Shown here: positions 47,942 to 59,491 of the stretch, in pieces
How the letters are laid out: each line of letters opens with the position of its first letter
Numbering within the stretch: the stretch's first letter is position 1
NCBI RefSeq assembly: GCF_009389715.1
Contig: NC_052399.1
Coordinates: 19,285,646 to 19,349,645, forward strand
Source: Phoenix dactylifera
Lineage: Eukaryota > Streptophyta > Magnoliopsida > Arecales > Arecaceae
DNA length: 64,000 nt
Reading direction: 5' to 3'
Program-made: the position numbers and the translations under genes
Notes under the pieces: generated by a model
Databases searched by the model: none
The model's input: only the letters and a program-made list of their open reading frames with translations
Told to the model about the DNA's origin: nothing

Positions 47942-48256
47942 TCAACGGAATCCCTTCCGGAGAGACACACGGCAAGCCCCCTCCAAGACACCCATCGCCC
48001 TTCTCTTCGGAGGCGCTCCAACGTTGCTCGTCTGCGGCTGCGATGATCCCACGCTCGGCAAAGCGACAGGAGCGTGCGGATCCTCGGCCAGACCATCTCG
48101 TGGGGCGAAGAGGTTGGTTATATCTTGGAGCGGAACTCTCCTCGTCCTCCTCCATCGCCCCTTCTTACCTGAGGTTTTGGAAGGGCGTGAGAGGCCGGCG
48201 GAGAACGGGAAGATATTCTCCTTGTTGCCGTGGTGTTCGACGGAGAGGAGGTCCAT
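47942..48256 (-). CDS. Small protein with KEN box and PLQDITN motif (104 aa)
   Basis: The ORF begins MDLLSVEHHGNKENIFPFSA. It has a KEN box (NKEN, residues 10-14), a basic stretch (KKGRWRRTRR) and PLQDITNLFAP, and ends in a basic C-terminus (RVSLRKGFR). KEN and D-box-like PLxDITN motifs are typical of cell-cycle proteins destroyed through the anaphase-promoting complex, so a regulated cell-division role is a guess. The frame is open upstream to 48433, but the earlier region looks like a leader, so I start at 48256. I cannot assign it to a named family. It is intronless as seen. Confidence 0.5.
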   Translation of the reverse strand: MDLLSVEHHGNKENIFPFSAGLSRPSKTSGKKGRWRRTRRVPLQDITNLFAPRDGLAEDPHAPVALPSVGSSQPQTSNVGAPPKRRAMGVLEGACRVSLRKGFR

Positions 48257-48559
48257 GATCACACAGAAGCGAGGGGTCGGAAGAAGAGAATGGGGGGAGG
48301 GCTGGTGGCGATATCGGGGGATGGGGGAGAAGTATTTGTAACGGAAGAATGGATTTGGACTTTGGAATGTCGTAATTTTTTTTCTTTTTTGGCGGTTGGA
48401 ATTTGGAGGCAGGAGGGAAGAGAATGGATTCATGGTTTGAAGTTAGGAGGTAGATTAAAAAAAAAAAACAGAGAGAGATGATGCGCGGAATGTGAAAAGC
48501 GAATTTTTTAGGTACTATGTGGAGGAGGGAGATTTGAAATTCCGACATGTATAGGAGCG

Positions 48560-49005
48560 AGCCCCAGATATTTTGCGGACAGTGGCGCGTGCGAGGAAGC
48601 GCGATCCGCCGTCCGCTCTTTTCCCGGGCTGCCCGCCCCCGTCCTCGAAATTAGAATTGAAATGGTTTTAGGTTCTAAACCTCATCAAGAAAGATTAAAC
48701 ACAAGCTATTTGGCGGACGTACTTCATTTTCTTTTCCCCCGCGGTAGCATTGGCTGTATGAATGTGAAAACACAAACTGCTTACGTGATAAAATTTGTAC
48801 TTCCTCTGAAACTGGAAGTTGGGTGGATAGCTTGTACGCCTCTCAAGGGTCCCTCTGATGGATCTCTGTCGACCATCCAATTTTATGCACATATCCAACA
48901 TTTATTGGATTGCTTGATGCTACCCACCCATGTCTATGCTGCCTAAAACATGACAAAAAAAAGGGATGGATCAGGCAAGGGCATGCCATTTGACAGATAC
49001 ATTTG
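48560..49005. other. Spacer
   Basis: A frame at 48662-48946 has no recognisable features. 48590-48650 is a short GC-rich patch. Confidence 0.4.
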
Positions 49006-49745
49006 TCATCATGTCATTGTATCATCTAAAGTTGCGAGAGTTGGATTCATACCTCCCTCACCTATGATTCTAGACGAGCTTCCTATGGTCCTAGTTCTCA
49101 CGGACAAAGAGAAAGGACTATGAGCAAATTGTTTGTGTCATGGACTCTTTAGTCACACAAAAAATTTCTCATGGTTCAATCATGATGATCAATGCCAATG
49201 TCATCTTGGCATGAAAAACTTCATGCTGTGGTTCTGCAAATCTTCTTTGGCCTTGTGGAAGGGGAATGAAAGTGCTGATTCTTTTGCGTTGGGTGCTGAG
49301 ATAGTGTTTGCCATTCCAAAGAGAAATCATGTCATTGTATCATCTAAAGTTGCAAGAGTTGGATTCATACCTCTCTCACCTATGATTCTAGACGAGCTTC
49401 GTGTGGTACTAGTTCTCATGGACAAAGAGAAAGGACTATGAGCAAATTGTTTGTGTCATGGACTCTTTACCACTTCTTCTTTCCGATTATCGGTTAAGCA
49501 GGTCCAATGCCTACTTTTTGGCAGGGTTGCATTCGAATATGAAATTTCCTTCAATATCTTCTTTTTAGTCACCCAAAAAGTTTCTCATGATTCAGTCATG
49601 ATGATCAATGCCAATGTCATCTTGGCATGAAAAACTTCATGTTATGGTTTTGCAAATCTTCTTTTGCCTTGTGGAAGGGGAATGAAAGTGCTGGCAGATT
49701 CTTTTGCTTGGGGAGCTGAGATAGTGTTGGCCATTCTAAAGAGAA
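49006..49745. repeat. Diverged tandem duplication, about 320-410 bp unit
   Basis: CATGTCATTGTATCATCTAA recurs at about 49011 and 49329. TTCTCATG-TTCA-TCATGATG recurs at about 49165 and 49580. GAATGAAAGTGCTG recurs at about 49264 and 49680. The second copy carries an extra block of roughly 90 bases at about 49470-49566. Translations of either copy are not recognisable. Confidence 0.8.
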
Positions 49746-49827
49746 AGGTCTTGGAATTAAGAACATCAAAGACATAAATCTTACTTGGTTGGCTAAATAA
49801 GCTTAGAAATTGCTCTCTAGTTCTAAA

Positions 49828-50442
49828 TAAGGGTGCAAATGGGTTAGATCGGATCATAAGTGACCTCAACCCAATCCAGTTTCTTGTTCGGATCCTAATT
49901 TTGAACCCAGATCCAAGATGATTGGGTCGGGTGGGGTCATGAGTGACTCCCACCCAACCTAATTTCTTATTCGGGTCCTAATTTTGGACCCAAATCCAAT
50001 TTAAAGATCGGGTCGGATCGGATCCACCGCTACAATTTTAGACCCAACGGGTTATTCGGATTAGGTCGGGTTTATGCATAATCCAGATCCAACCCAAAAA
50101 ATTTGGGTTCGGTTTGGGTCCAGGTCGGATCCGGTTCGAGTCAACCCATCCATGACTTTAGAGCTTGTGTTTGCACCCCCGCAGGCTGCAACTCGCGGAC
50201 CCAAATAATTTTACAGATTTGGGTCGGGTCGTAGAATTGAAAACCTAAAATTACCCAAATTTTAAATGGATCGGGTCGGGTTGGTTTGAATCCAGTAAAT
50301 CCAGGTCTGATTCGAAAAATGGAACGAGGCTAATTTTAAGACTCCGCCTGGCCTTATGAGTCATCCAAAATAGGTCGAGTCGGGCCTACGTGGATCGGGT
50401 CGGTTCTAAGTGGGTCGGGTCAACCCGACCCATTTACAGCTT
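49828..50442. mobile_element. hAT-like non-autonomous element, copy 2
   Basis: The ends TAAGGGTGCAAATGGGT and ACCCATTTACAGCTT are imperfect inverted repeats. TAGTTCTAAA flanks both (49818-49827 and 50443-50452). The interior is GGGTC/GACCC-rich and non-coding, like copy 1 at 31896-32771. Confidence 0.65.
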
Positions 50443-50719
50443 TAGTTCTAAAGCTTGCGGGTCTAAATAATTTTACAGATTCGGATCAGGTCGGGTTGTA
50501 TAATTGAGAACCTAAAATTATCCAAATTTTAAATAGATTAGGTCGGGTTGGTCGGAATTCAGTAAATGCAGATCCGATCCGAAAAATAGAACGGGTCTAA
50601 TTTTAGTAAGACCCGACCCAGCCCCATGGGTCCTCCAAAACAGGTCAGGTCAGGTCGGGTCGGGCCTATGCAGGTCGGGTCATCGGTCTACCCGACCCAT
50701 TTACAGCCTTAGTTCTAAA
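50186..50719. repeat. 267-bp tandem duplication spanning the element's end and flank
   Basis: The block from about 50186 to 50452 is repeated at 50453-50719. It carries CTAAATAATTTTACAGATT, the terminal ACCCATTTACAGC and the TAGTTCTAAA flank, so the flank occurs three times (49818, 50443, 50710). Confidence 0.8.
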
Positions 50720-50769
50720 GCTATTTGGTTGAAGCAAAACATAACTGCCTAGCAATTCCGAAGGAGGTT

Positions 50770-51600
50770 TGAAATGAGGGCAAGGAAAAACCTTGTTAAT
50801 CTCTCACCCATTGAAAGGATATTAGTAAAGATCTTTATGCTTTCTGGAACAGTACAGCATTCAAATTGGGAAACGGCAAACACGGTCGATTACGGAAGGA
50901 TCCCTAGGTTGGGTCAGTTCCTCTTGCTCTCCTCTATAGTGACTCATCTTGTAGAACTGCCAAAGAAAATATTTCAGTAGCTTCCCAATGGAGTTGGAGG
51001 ATTTGGAGGTCTCACAGTTGGAGGATTGGGCTGTGTGGACCCCTTACCCGTCATCAATTTATGCAATTAGCGTAGTTGCTCGATCTTCTCTCTTCTATTA
51101 GACTGACAAGAATCGTTGCTTCTTCTGTTTGGAAGCTTACGGGAATTGATGCCTTTTCAGTAAAATCATATTACAACTTCATCAACTGTGGTGGTTTGAT
51201 TTGCCCTTAAAGATTATTCGGAAATTAAAGTTTCCTTTGGCTTGCTTAGAATAAACTTCACATCGGAGAGATACTTGCAAAGAAGAGGTAGCCGGTGAAT
51301 ATAGGTTGTCCTCATTGTGGATTTTCTACCAAGTCCATCTCTCACCTTTTTCCTAGATACTCCTTTGCAAGAAACATTTGGGTCACCTTCAAAACTTGCC
51401 TAAACATTTGCAGATGGCCATCCATGTTTCATTTGATTTGGTCCTATTGGAGATGCCAGAAAATCCAACTGTAGGTTCAGAAAGCTTGGGATCAACCTAT
51501 GATTGCTTTCTTTTGGCATATTTAAATGCAAGGTTTTTTCTTTAAAGAAAGTGCTCCATTTAGGCTGCTCTACAAAAACCTTCACGCTTTCGGCCTTTGG
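50770..51600 (+). pseudogene. LINE remnant: zinc-binding region after reverse transcriptase (zf-RVT)
   Basis: Plus-strand frames with several stops contain FSVKSYYNFINCGG, then a CPHCGFSTKSISHLFPRYSF segment typical of the zf-RVT domain of plant LINEs, then FFWHI before a last fragment. Stops and shifts make it non-functional. Limits are approximate. Confidence 0.6.
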
Positions 51601-51759
51601 GAGAATCTTGGCACAAGCAAAGTAGTAAGGATATCGGAAGATCCGGTCGGCCATATCTACTTTGATTCCCCAGCAGAGCCCTCCTTAGTGCAACATTCGT
51701 GTAATCGTCTCCTGTGTCTCTGTTGATAACCAGTCACCTGTCCACTATTCCTTTTCTTT

Positions 51760-53700
51760 TCTCACGCTCTGACGCTCTGTATATACCTTCATGAGTAAAT
51801 AAAAGGCGGCGAAGTTTTTCACTTCCTCCCATTTTCCTTCAGAAACACAGAATTTGAAGCCCGAGTCATGTACAAGGTTTACAGCAAACAGTAGAACCGT
51901 TCAAGCATGAACGATGCACGCTTGTCAGGAGAAAATCCAAACCTGAAGAAGCCAAGTCAGTCGTACACCGAATCATCACGGCTCATTTAAAAATGAAAGA
52001 TTCCGACCAACTTATAAGAGAGATGTTGGAGGAGGGATTCATTTATATATAGTGTAATACGTATTGATGCTAGTGATGAACTCCTGGATCACTGTAGTCT
52101 GCGGCCGGACCCAGCAGTCAGTGGAGCTCTGAGATCTCTTCCGATGCCAAAGTTTGCTGTTAGCCGCTGAAGTATGAACAACAAATCCATGGAGCTGGCA
52201 TGGCTCCCTCCACCGCCGCCCTTCCGACGCCCGCCTCGACGTTCGCTGCTCCGCGGGGCAGGGCATGCCCCTCACCCGAGCCCCATATCGCGTGCGGCGG
52301 ATTCGCCCTCGGCATGTCCGTCTGCCAGCCCTGCCTCGTCTTCCTGAGGCGCCGTTCCACGAGTTCTTGGGGTTCGACGGAGAGTTGGAGACGTGACCTC
52401 CCCCGAGCCGTATGATAGGGAGGATCGAGCGAGGGCACTGTGGTCCGTCGGTGCTTCCACGAAAGCTAGGCGTATCTGGACCGGTTCAGGAGCCGGCTCT
52501 CAGAGGAGGCTGGGAAATGCTTCCCCTCTAGATTGACCAGCTATATTTCCTCTCTCCTGGAATTTATGCCCAAAGAATGAGTAAATCGCTTCAAGTTTGC
52601 TTTTCTATATAGTGTCCGTGGAACCATTTCTTGGTCACTATAATCAAAACACGAAAATTTATAAAAACTAACAAAAAATTTCATAGATGTGTTTCTAATT
52701 ATATTACGGTCCATATTTCGAAGTCATATTTAGTGACTGCAAAAATATTTTTGTGGTCATGGTTTGGAGATGAATGAAATGATAAATTGGTATTAAATCC
52801 TTTTCTAGTTCTTTTTTTAAAGCCACTTTCACAACAGCAAGCTGTTTTTCTACAACTACAATTATTGATGGGTTCATATTTCTTCATTTGATGTCATAAA
52901 TAGCGGTAATGTTTTTAAGAACAAATAAAGTTGAGTAAAGAAAAAAAAAGCATAAAGCTAAAAAATGAATAAAATTACATATATGAAGTAATTACTCACT
53001 TGCATTGCATGTGCGTTTTTGCTAGTCTTTGATAAACTAGAAAGTTCTACATGCATGCTTTGACCAGATTGATGATAAATGGGGTTAAGATTAGCAAAAT
53101 TTCTAGGGATGAAATCTTGAAGTTTGAATACTCCATGAATAGTGATCACCCTACTTGTTTTTCAATCCTCTATAATGTAATAGCATTGTCATTAAATATT
53201 TGGAAGTTGATCTTAGGTGTCAAATCTGAATAATGCTCTAGATTAGAAATTTCTTTTTGAATAATTGTTCGAGAGAATTCATTAACAAAAACAAGCATCT
53301 AATGACAAGCAATTTATGTAATATATTAAATATATTTTTTTCCTTTTTCAAGAATGAAGATCTAGCCACTTTTTGATAAATCTTATGGTCGGAATGCTGC
53401 CATCCCAGTTTGAACCTAGAAAGGAAAAGAGGTGCAATCTACCGATCCAAGTCTGGTTAATAACCTGGCTCACAAATATTAATTTACCAATTATATCATG
53501 TCCAAGCGTGTTATTGCGACCTAACCCGACACTGTATGCGTGCCTCGGTCCAAACCAATTAATAGTTGTTATAAGCTTTACCAAATCCCTCCCAGAATCC
53601 AGCGCTCCTATCTTCTTATCCCCCGCTCTCCTCCATTCAACGCTCTCCCCTGCCTCCCACCTCCGTACCCAAGGCCGGAGCTCAGGGGAACGCCGTGGAT
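51760..53700. other. Intergenic region with a GC-rich island at 52080-52520
   Basis: The island has overlapping short frames on both strands (52039-52460) of Arg/Pro/Ser-rich composition. I cannot tell whether one is a real exon. The rest is AT-rich spacer and the upstream flank of CHLI. Confidence 0.4.
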
Positions 53701-53741
53701 TACCCATCTATACCACGCCTACAGCTCGGGTTCCTCCTCCC

Positions 53742-55302
53742 ATGGCGGCGCTAATCGCCCTCTCCTCCAACTCCTCCTCATCCGCCGCCGTTCTTGCTTC
53801 CAGAGCGCGAACACTGCTTCCCTCCCCCACCCCTCTCTCGCCTGCTTCACTCCCAGGTAAGTTAACTCAAGCATCCCAACCGAAAAGAAAGAACGAACAT
53901 TTTCACTAGCCCTAGCTCTTTTCTACCATCATCATTTGCTTTCTTGGTCCCTTCCACAGCCCACATTCACCATAAAAGGACCTTCCGCGGAGGAATCGGA
54001 ACCGGCTTCAGAAGGGGAGCACGCCGCTCCATCATCTCCAATGTAGCAGCCCCCGATATCAGCCCCACTGAAGCAGTAATGCCCTTTAATCCCTCCTTTT
54101 TCTCGGCATCTAATTTTTCTCGTTCGCATCCGGGACTACCGCATTTGATCAAACAGTTAAATTGTTGAAACTCTGTTATTATGTATAAGAATTGGTTTCT
54201 TGAATAGAAATAGAGTTAATCTCTTTCCGGCAAATCTTGTTACTCTTAGGCCAAGAAGCTGGCGGCCAAGGAAAGCCAGCGACCGGTGTACCCCTTCTCG
54301 GCCATCGTCGGCCAGGACGAGATGAAATTATGCCTTCTTCTCAATGTCATCGACCCCAAGATCGGCGGCGTCATGATCATGGGCGACCGGGGGACCGGCA
54401 AGTCCACCGCCGTCCGTTCCCTAGTGGATTTGCTTCCCGAGATCAGCGTGGTTGTCGGGGATCCCTTCAACTCCGACCCCGAGGACCCTGAGTCCATGGG
54501 CATGGAGGTCAGGGAGCGCGTCATGAAGGGGCAGGAGCTTCCCGCCACGACCGCCAAGATCACGATGGTGGACCTCCCCCTCGGCGCCACCGAAGACCGG
54601 GTCTGCGGGACCATCGACATCGAGAAGGCTCTCACCGAGGGTGTCAAAGCTTTCGAGCCCGGTCTACTAGCTAAAGCTAACAGAGGAATCCTCTATGTCG
54701 ATGAGGTCAACCTCTTGGATGATCACTTGGTGGATGTGCTCTTGGACTCTGCCGCATCTGGCTGGAACACTGTGGAGAGAGAGGGCATCTCCATTTCCCA
54801 CCCTGCTCGGTTCATCCTCATTGGCTCAGGGAACCCGGAAGAAGGCGAGCTCAGGCCACAGCTTCTTGATAGGTTTGGAATGCATGCACAGGTCGTGACG
54901 GTGAGGGATGCCGAGCTGAGAGTTAAGATTGTGGAGGAAAGGGCAAGGTTTGATAGGGATCCCAAGGGCTTCAGGGAGTCGTATAGGGCCGATCAGGAGA
55001 AGCTCCGGCAGCAAATTGCATCGGCTCGGAGCAGTCTTGCTTCTGTTCAGATTGATCATGACCTCCGTGTGAAGATATCAAAGGTGTGTGCTGAGCTGAA
55101 TGTTGACGGGTTGAGAGGGGATATTGTAACCAACAGGGCTGCAAAGGCTTTGGCTGCTTTGAAGGCGAGAGACAAAGTGACGGCTGATGACATTGCGACT
55201 GTGATTCCAAACTGCTTGAGGCATCGGCTTCGGAAGGATCCGCTGGAGTCTATTGACTCAGGTTTGCTGGTCATAGAGAAATTCTACGAGGTCTTTGGCT
55301 AA
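53742..55302 (+). CDS. CHLI: Magnesium chelatase subunit ChlI, chloroplast, 3 exons
   Basis: ChlI is the AAA+ ATPase motor of magnesium chelatase. With ChlD and ChlH it inserts Mg2+ into protoporphyrin IX, the first committed step of chlorophyll synthesis, in the plastid. Exons: 53742-53856, 53960-54075 and 54250-55302, all GT-AG, giving 427 residues, the usual plant length. The first about 60 residues are Ser/Ala/Arg-rich with no acidic cluster, as in a transit peptide. Mature ChlI begins near [14 protein letters not shown]. Walker A is GDRGTGKST (122-130). Walker B is [10 protein letters not shown] (Asp228-Glu229). The [19 protein letters not shown] stretch carries sensor 1 and the arginine finger. 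No frame damage is seen. The long third exon holds the whole catalytic domain. Confidence 0.97.
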
Positions 55303-57089
55303 ACGAGCTAAGCAAGGTAACCACATGACTCTTTAGTAAAAATTTGGTGGAGTTCTTGCCTTTTCTGGCAATCGTTCTCTGTTCTTCTCAGTTAATTTTC
55401 TGTAATTTTCAAGATTGGCATGAATCGAGATGATTATAGAAGTATGTAGCTATGCCTTTTTCCCTTCCTCGATTCAAAGAAATCAGTTGTAACCTTTTGT
55501 GAATCCAAACACAACTGCTAGTTGATTACTGTTGATGATAAGTTATTTCTTGCTGATAGCATGTCTCTCTTTTGTCATCCGGTCTTAGTTACTTACTTAT
55601 AGGAACTTGACCAAAAAAAAAGAGAGAGGAAAATGGCAATGTTGTTTATTGCAAGCTATGCTATTCACTTTAAAAAGAAAATTCATCATATTTTTCAATT
55701 CCAGATATACTGATTCTAGTTAATCGGAAGTTTCTTGTGCGAGTGAGGGACAGGTTTTTTTTAAATACTAATTTTGGCTGAAGGCTAAGGTGTTTACCAC
55801 TTAATAATCAACTCATATTCATTCGGCTGTGTCAGTTGGGGACATTTTGGTGGTTTAATATAGCAAGTTAAAAATAAAGCTAAGCATAATCATCTATTAT
55901 AGTTGAGATGCAATAAGTGGTCTTAGTTTTGAATGAAATAATGATCAAGTACCAGAATCTGTATGTCAACAAAGTATAATCATGGTAAAACCTGAAGAGT
56001 TCTGACTGTTTGTTCAGAATATATTTCCTGATGTATCCGTTTAGAACAATTGACTAAGATTTGCTCATGACAAGGAAGTTCTATTATCTCAAAGCTATGC
56101 AGGATCGGGCATGGTATAGTGGTCCCTCCTTTGGAGTTTGGTATAAACTTTACTCTTTTTTTTTTTAAATAGTTCAGTTCAGCAGCCTTACTTATTGGGA
56201 CATGGCTGGACAATCCTGATATGGTCAGTCTTACCTCTATGAAATAGGATGGCTAATATGTTCATTAGCCTCACTATTTTTCTTATCAATATCAAGTTTT
56301 GGGTGGTTTTACTTTTAATTCACAAAAATTGAACTAGTCAGGGAATGATTTGCCATGAACTGCGCTTCTTTGATATGTTTTTCATCAGGTCAGTTATTTA
56401 TAAGCGACAAAAAACATTCAATGGTAAGTTAATGCTTCAAATTCAGCCATATCTGTTATTTTAGAATTATTAAAACTACATTTTTAAGCATACTATGTTC
56501 TTTCCTTTTCATTTTCGTCACTATGAAGACTCTTTGTTTGTGCTTCTTAATGGCTGCTGTTATTATTAATTAATATTATTTAGAAAAGGAGATATACTCA
56601 CATGCACTAATAATTTCCTAAATCCCAATGCTTGAAGATGCACCATTCAATTTTCTAACCCAGAATCTTTAGTTGATATGCAGAGGGGTATGACTGGTGG
56701 GGCAAAACCCAGTTCATGAGTCCCACCATTATACCACTTCAATTTCTTTTTAGATTTTTTTCAAGGTATACCACTTCATTTTCAACTTCATTTTCAAGGT
56801 AACCCAGTTCAGAGGCTCTTGCAATCCTCCCAATCCTTTCACGTAACAGGCCTCTCCAAGCAAATCTGCCAATACCTTCTGAACTCAAATAACACAGAAA
56901 CAGTGTCAGGTGTTTCATTTTAGAGAATAGTATGCTAAAAAGAATGAGAATAGAGAACCCCAAATCAGCGATGTTCTGATTGCCAATCTTCAAAGCATAC
57001 TCCCAGAATTACACATTTTTCCTCTTCTTTCTCTAGCCTTTATAGCTTCTCGGATCCTCCTGCTTACATACAACAGACTCCAGAGGAGA
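55303..57089. other. Downstream flank of CHLI and AT-rich spacer
   Basis: No supported gene lies between the CHLI stop and the Tekay LTR. The 3' UTR of CHLI should occupy the first few hundred bases. Confidence 0.5.
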
Positions 57090-57554
57090 GGACCTGTCAC
57101 GCCCCGAACCCGGGGCCCGGGGCGCGAGCAGACGCCGCGCACCTGCAGGGCGGACCCCGCAGGCGCGCAAGGCAGATAAATCAGATTTAACATCAATAAC
57201 TAAACAAAGATAATTTCCAGTTTTCATATCAAATGTCCACATATATACATAAGACAAAAGAAAATCCATATCTACTAGCTAACTACATCATGATCACTCC
57301 ATCCCGTAATCCCTACAATCATATGTCATCACCTGCAAAAAAATAAATAATAGGAGTGAGCTAACAGCTCAGTAGGCGACATCATGCAATAAAGTCATCA
57401 TATAACATGTCATAATGCATATAAAAGCAGCTAAACTCATAAATCCAAAAATCCACACAATAATCTGTAAACCCGATCCGAGACTCAAAATATCTCAACC
57501 GCATGACTACGGCCACATCACCCAGTGGCATGGTTACACCGAAGTGCCAATACA

Positions 57555-57720
57555 ACTCTCCGAAGAGCCGCTCCACTGAGCCAACGCACCACTGTGCCGC
57601 ACCCCCTGGTGCCAATCTCACGCTCCGCAGAGCCAACGCACCACTGTGCCGCACCCCCTGGTGCCAATCTCACGCTCCACTGAGCCGCTCCGCAGAGCAA
57701 AACGCACCCCTGTGCCGCCA
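57555..57720. repeat. Tandem repeat in the Tekay LTR (about 57-bp unit)
   Basis: Units contain GAGCCAACGCACCACTGTGC and CCCCCTGGTGCCAATCTCAC, repeated two to three times with insertions. Confidence 0.85.
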
Positions 57721-58656
57721 CTATTCTATCACCGGTGGTCACGGTGTCGGAACCAGTTCCTCAGTACAAGTCGACAGGGCCAACGTATCATCCCATTGGC
57801 GGGGTCTAGACTATAGTCACGCGGTCTTTAAAAATCAATAAATAAATTTTCCACATCGTGAATTTCCAAATCAAAGCCATGAACATGCTCCCAATAATAA
57901 GTCACATAACAGTTTATAAAAAAATAAAAATAAATAAATATTTAATTCTAATTCTAACACATAATGCCAAGAATAAATCATAACATCAAGATATGCAAGA
58001 TACATGTTATAATTCGATTTTAAAGCAATAAGTCACCTACCTGGGTTCGCTTAAAAGATCCCTGCCACAGATATCACGAACCCCTGATTAAACACAAATA
58101 TTAATTATTTAATTAATTAAGAAACATAATTTCAACTAATTTCAACCCCTTAAACTCCTAAGTTCATAAATCCAAGAATGGGCCCCCAAGATCAAACATA
58201 TACCCTAAAATCAGAATCCTTTAGACCCAAGTCAATTGTGGCCCAAAACGATTAGGCCCAATTGAACCAAACCAGGTATCAGGTCCAAATCGGATTTCGG
58301 GCCCAAACCAACCCAGCCCACATATCCAATTAGGTTCAACTCAGCCCAACCCAGATTAGGCCCAATTGAACCAAACCACATTACAGATCTAGATCAAACC
58401 GGCCCACACCAAACCAGCTCTGATCAGCCCAGATTAGATCAAGCTTAACAAACCAGATTACACTCAAATTAGACCAACCCAAGTCTAGACCAAATCCACA
58501 GTCAGAAGATGGTTCAATCAAATCAAAGTTCATTTGCGTCTGGTTTGTGACACCAACAGAGCACGGAAATTGATGCAAGGGAAACACCCAAAGTTCATTT
58601 GTGTGGTTTGAGACACCAATAGGGCACGGAAAACGATGCAAGGAAAACACCCAGCC

Positions 58657-58745
58657 GGAAGAAGAAGAAGAAGAAGAAGAAGAAGAAGAAAAAGAAGGAG
58701 AAGAGGAAGAAGAAGGAGAGAAGAAGAAGAAAGGAAGAAGGGGGG
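58657..58745. repeat. (GAA)n/(GGA)n low-complexity tract
   Basis: A purine-rich run, about eleven GAA triplets and then GGAGAAG variants, produces Glu- or Arg-rich mock ORFs on the plus strand. Confidence 0.9.
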
Positions 58746-59491
58746 GGGGTGGCTGGTGGCTCCGGTCGGCCCTCGGCGGCGGCGCTCGGCCAGCCGCCGT
58801 CGGTCACCCCACGGTCACAGGCGACGGAAGGGAAGAAGAAGAGAAGAAGGAGAGAGAGAGAGGAAGAAAAGGAAGGAAGAGAGGGAGCTCGGGGCTGGGA
58901 AGCCCGGCCCCCCGTTCGTCCATCTCCGGCCGAACCCGTTTCGGCCGGATTGACCCCGGCCGGCCACCGTCGGCCGACCGGATTTCACAAAAAAAAAAAC
59001 TTCCCCGAAACAGAGGAAGGAAAACCCACTAACAACCCTCATTTCTTCCCCTTTAAATCCGATCTTTCTCACCTCCGGTCGTCGACGTGAGGCTTCCCGA
59101 CGGCGATGGCGGCTCCGGCGGTGACGGGGCTCCGGTGACGGCAGCGGCAGCTGCTCTCATGGAAGGGGAAGAAGATGAAGGAAGGGAAAAAAACCCAATT
59201 TTTTTTTTTGAGGGGTGGGCTCTCAGGGAAGAGAGAAAGAGAGGGAGAGAGAGAGATAGAGAGGGAGAGGGAAGAGGGGAAGAGGGAAGAGGGAAGAGGT
59301 GGGGGGTGGTGTGCGGAGATCCCGCTGGCCGTTCGGCCGGCGTGGTCTTCGTGGGGAGACCACGAAGAGAAAACTGAAGTCGGCATCCATTGCCGACTTC
59401 AGTTCTTTGGGCCCAATAACGGGCCCAAATTCAGATCCTTACACTCTAACCAACTAAAAAAAAAATTTCGTCCTCGAAATTAAAACATACC

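Larger units (their letters stand above)
57095..59443 (-). repeat. 3' LTR of the Tekay element (about 2.35 kb)
   Basis: The plus-strand edges are TGTCACGCCCCG at the left and CAGATCCTTACA at the right, so the sense LTR begins TGTAAGGATCTG and ends CGTGACA. It contains a GAA/GAGA-rich low-complexity tract (58657-58740), GC-rich blocks and tandem repeats at 57555-57720. The internal sequence before it reads TTTCGAGGACGAAATTT, a segment often found just before the polypurine tract in this lineage. Confidence 0.8.

Noticed and set aside
52039..52460. Overlapping short ORFs in a GC-rich island
   Set aside because: Several frames are open on both strands without conserved motifs, so no single frame could be preferred.
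58595..59483. Glu/Arg-rich and Phe/Ser-rich ORFs of 70-143 codons
   Set aside because: They read through GAA/GGA and GAGA low-complexity tracts in the Tekay LTR.
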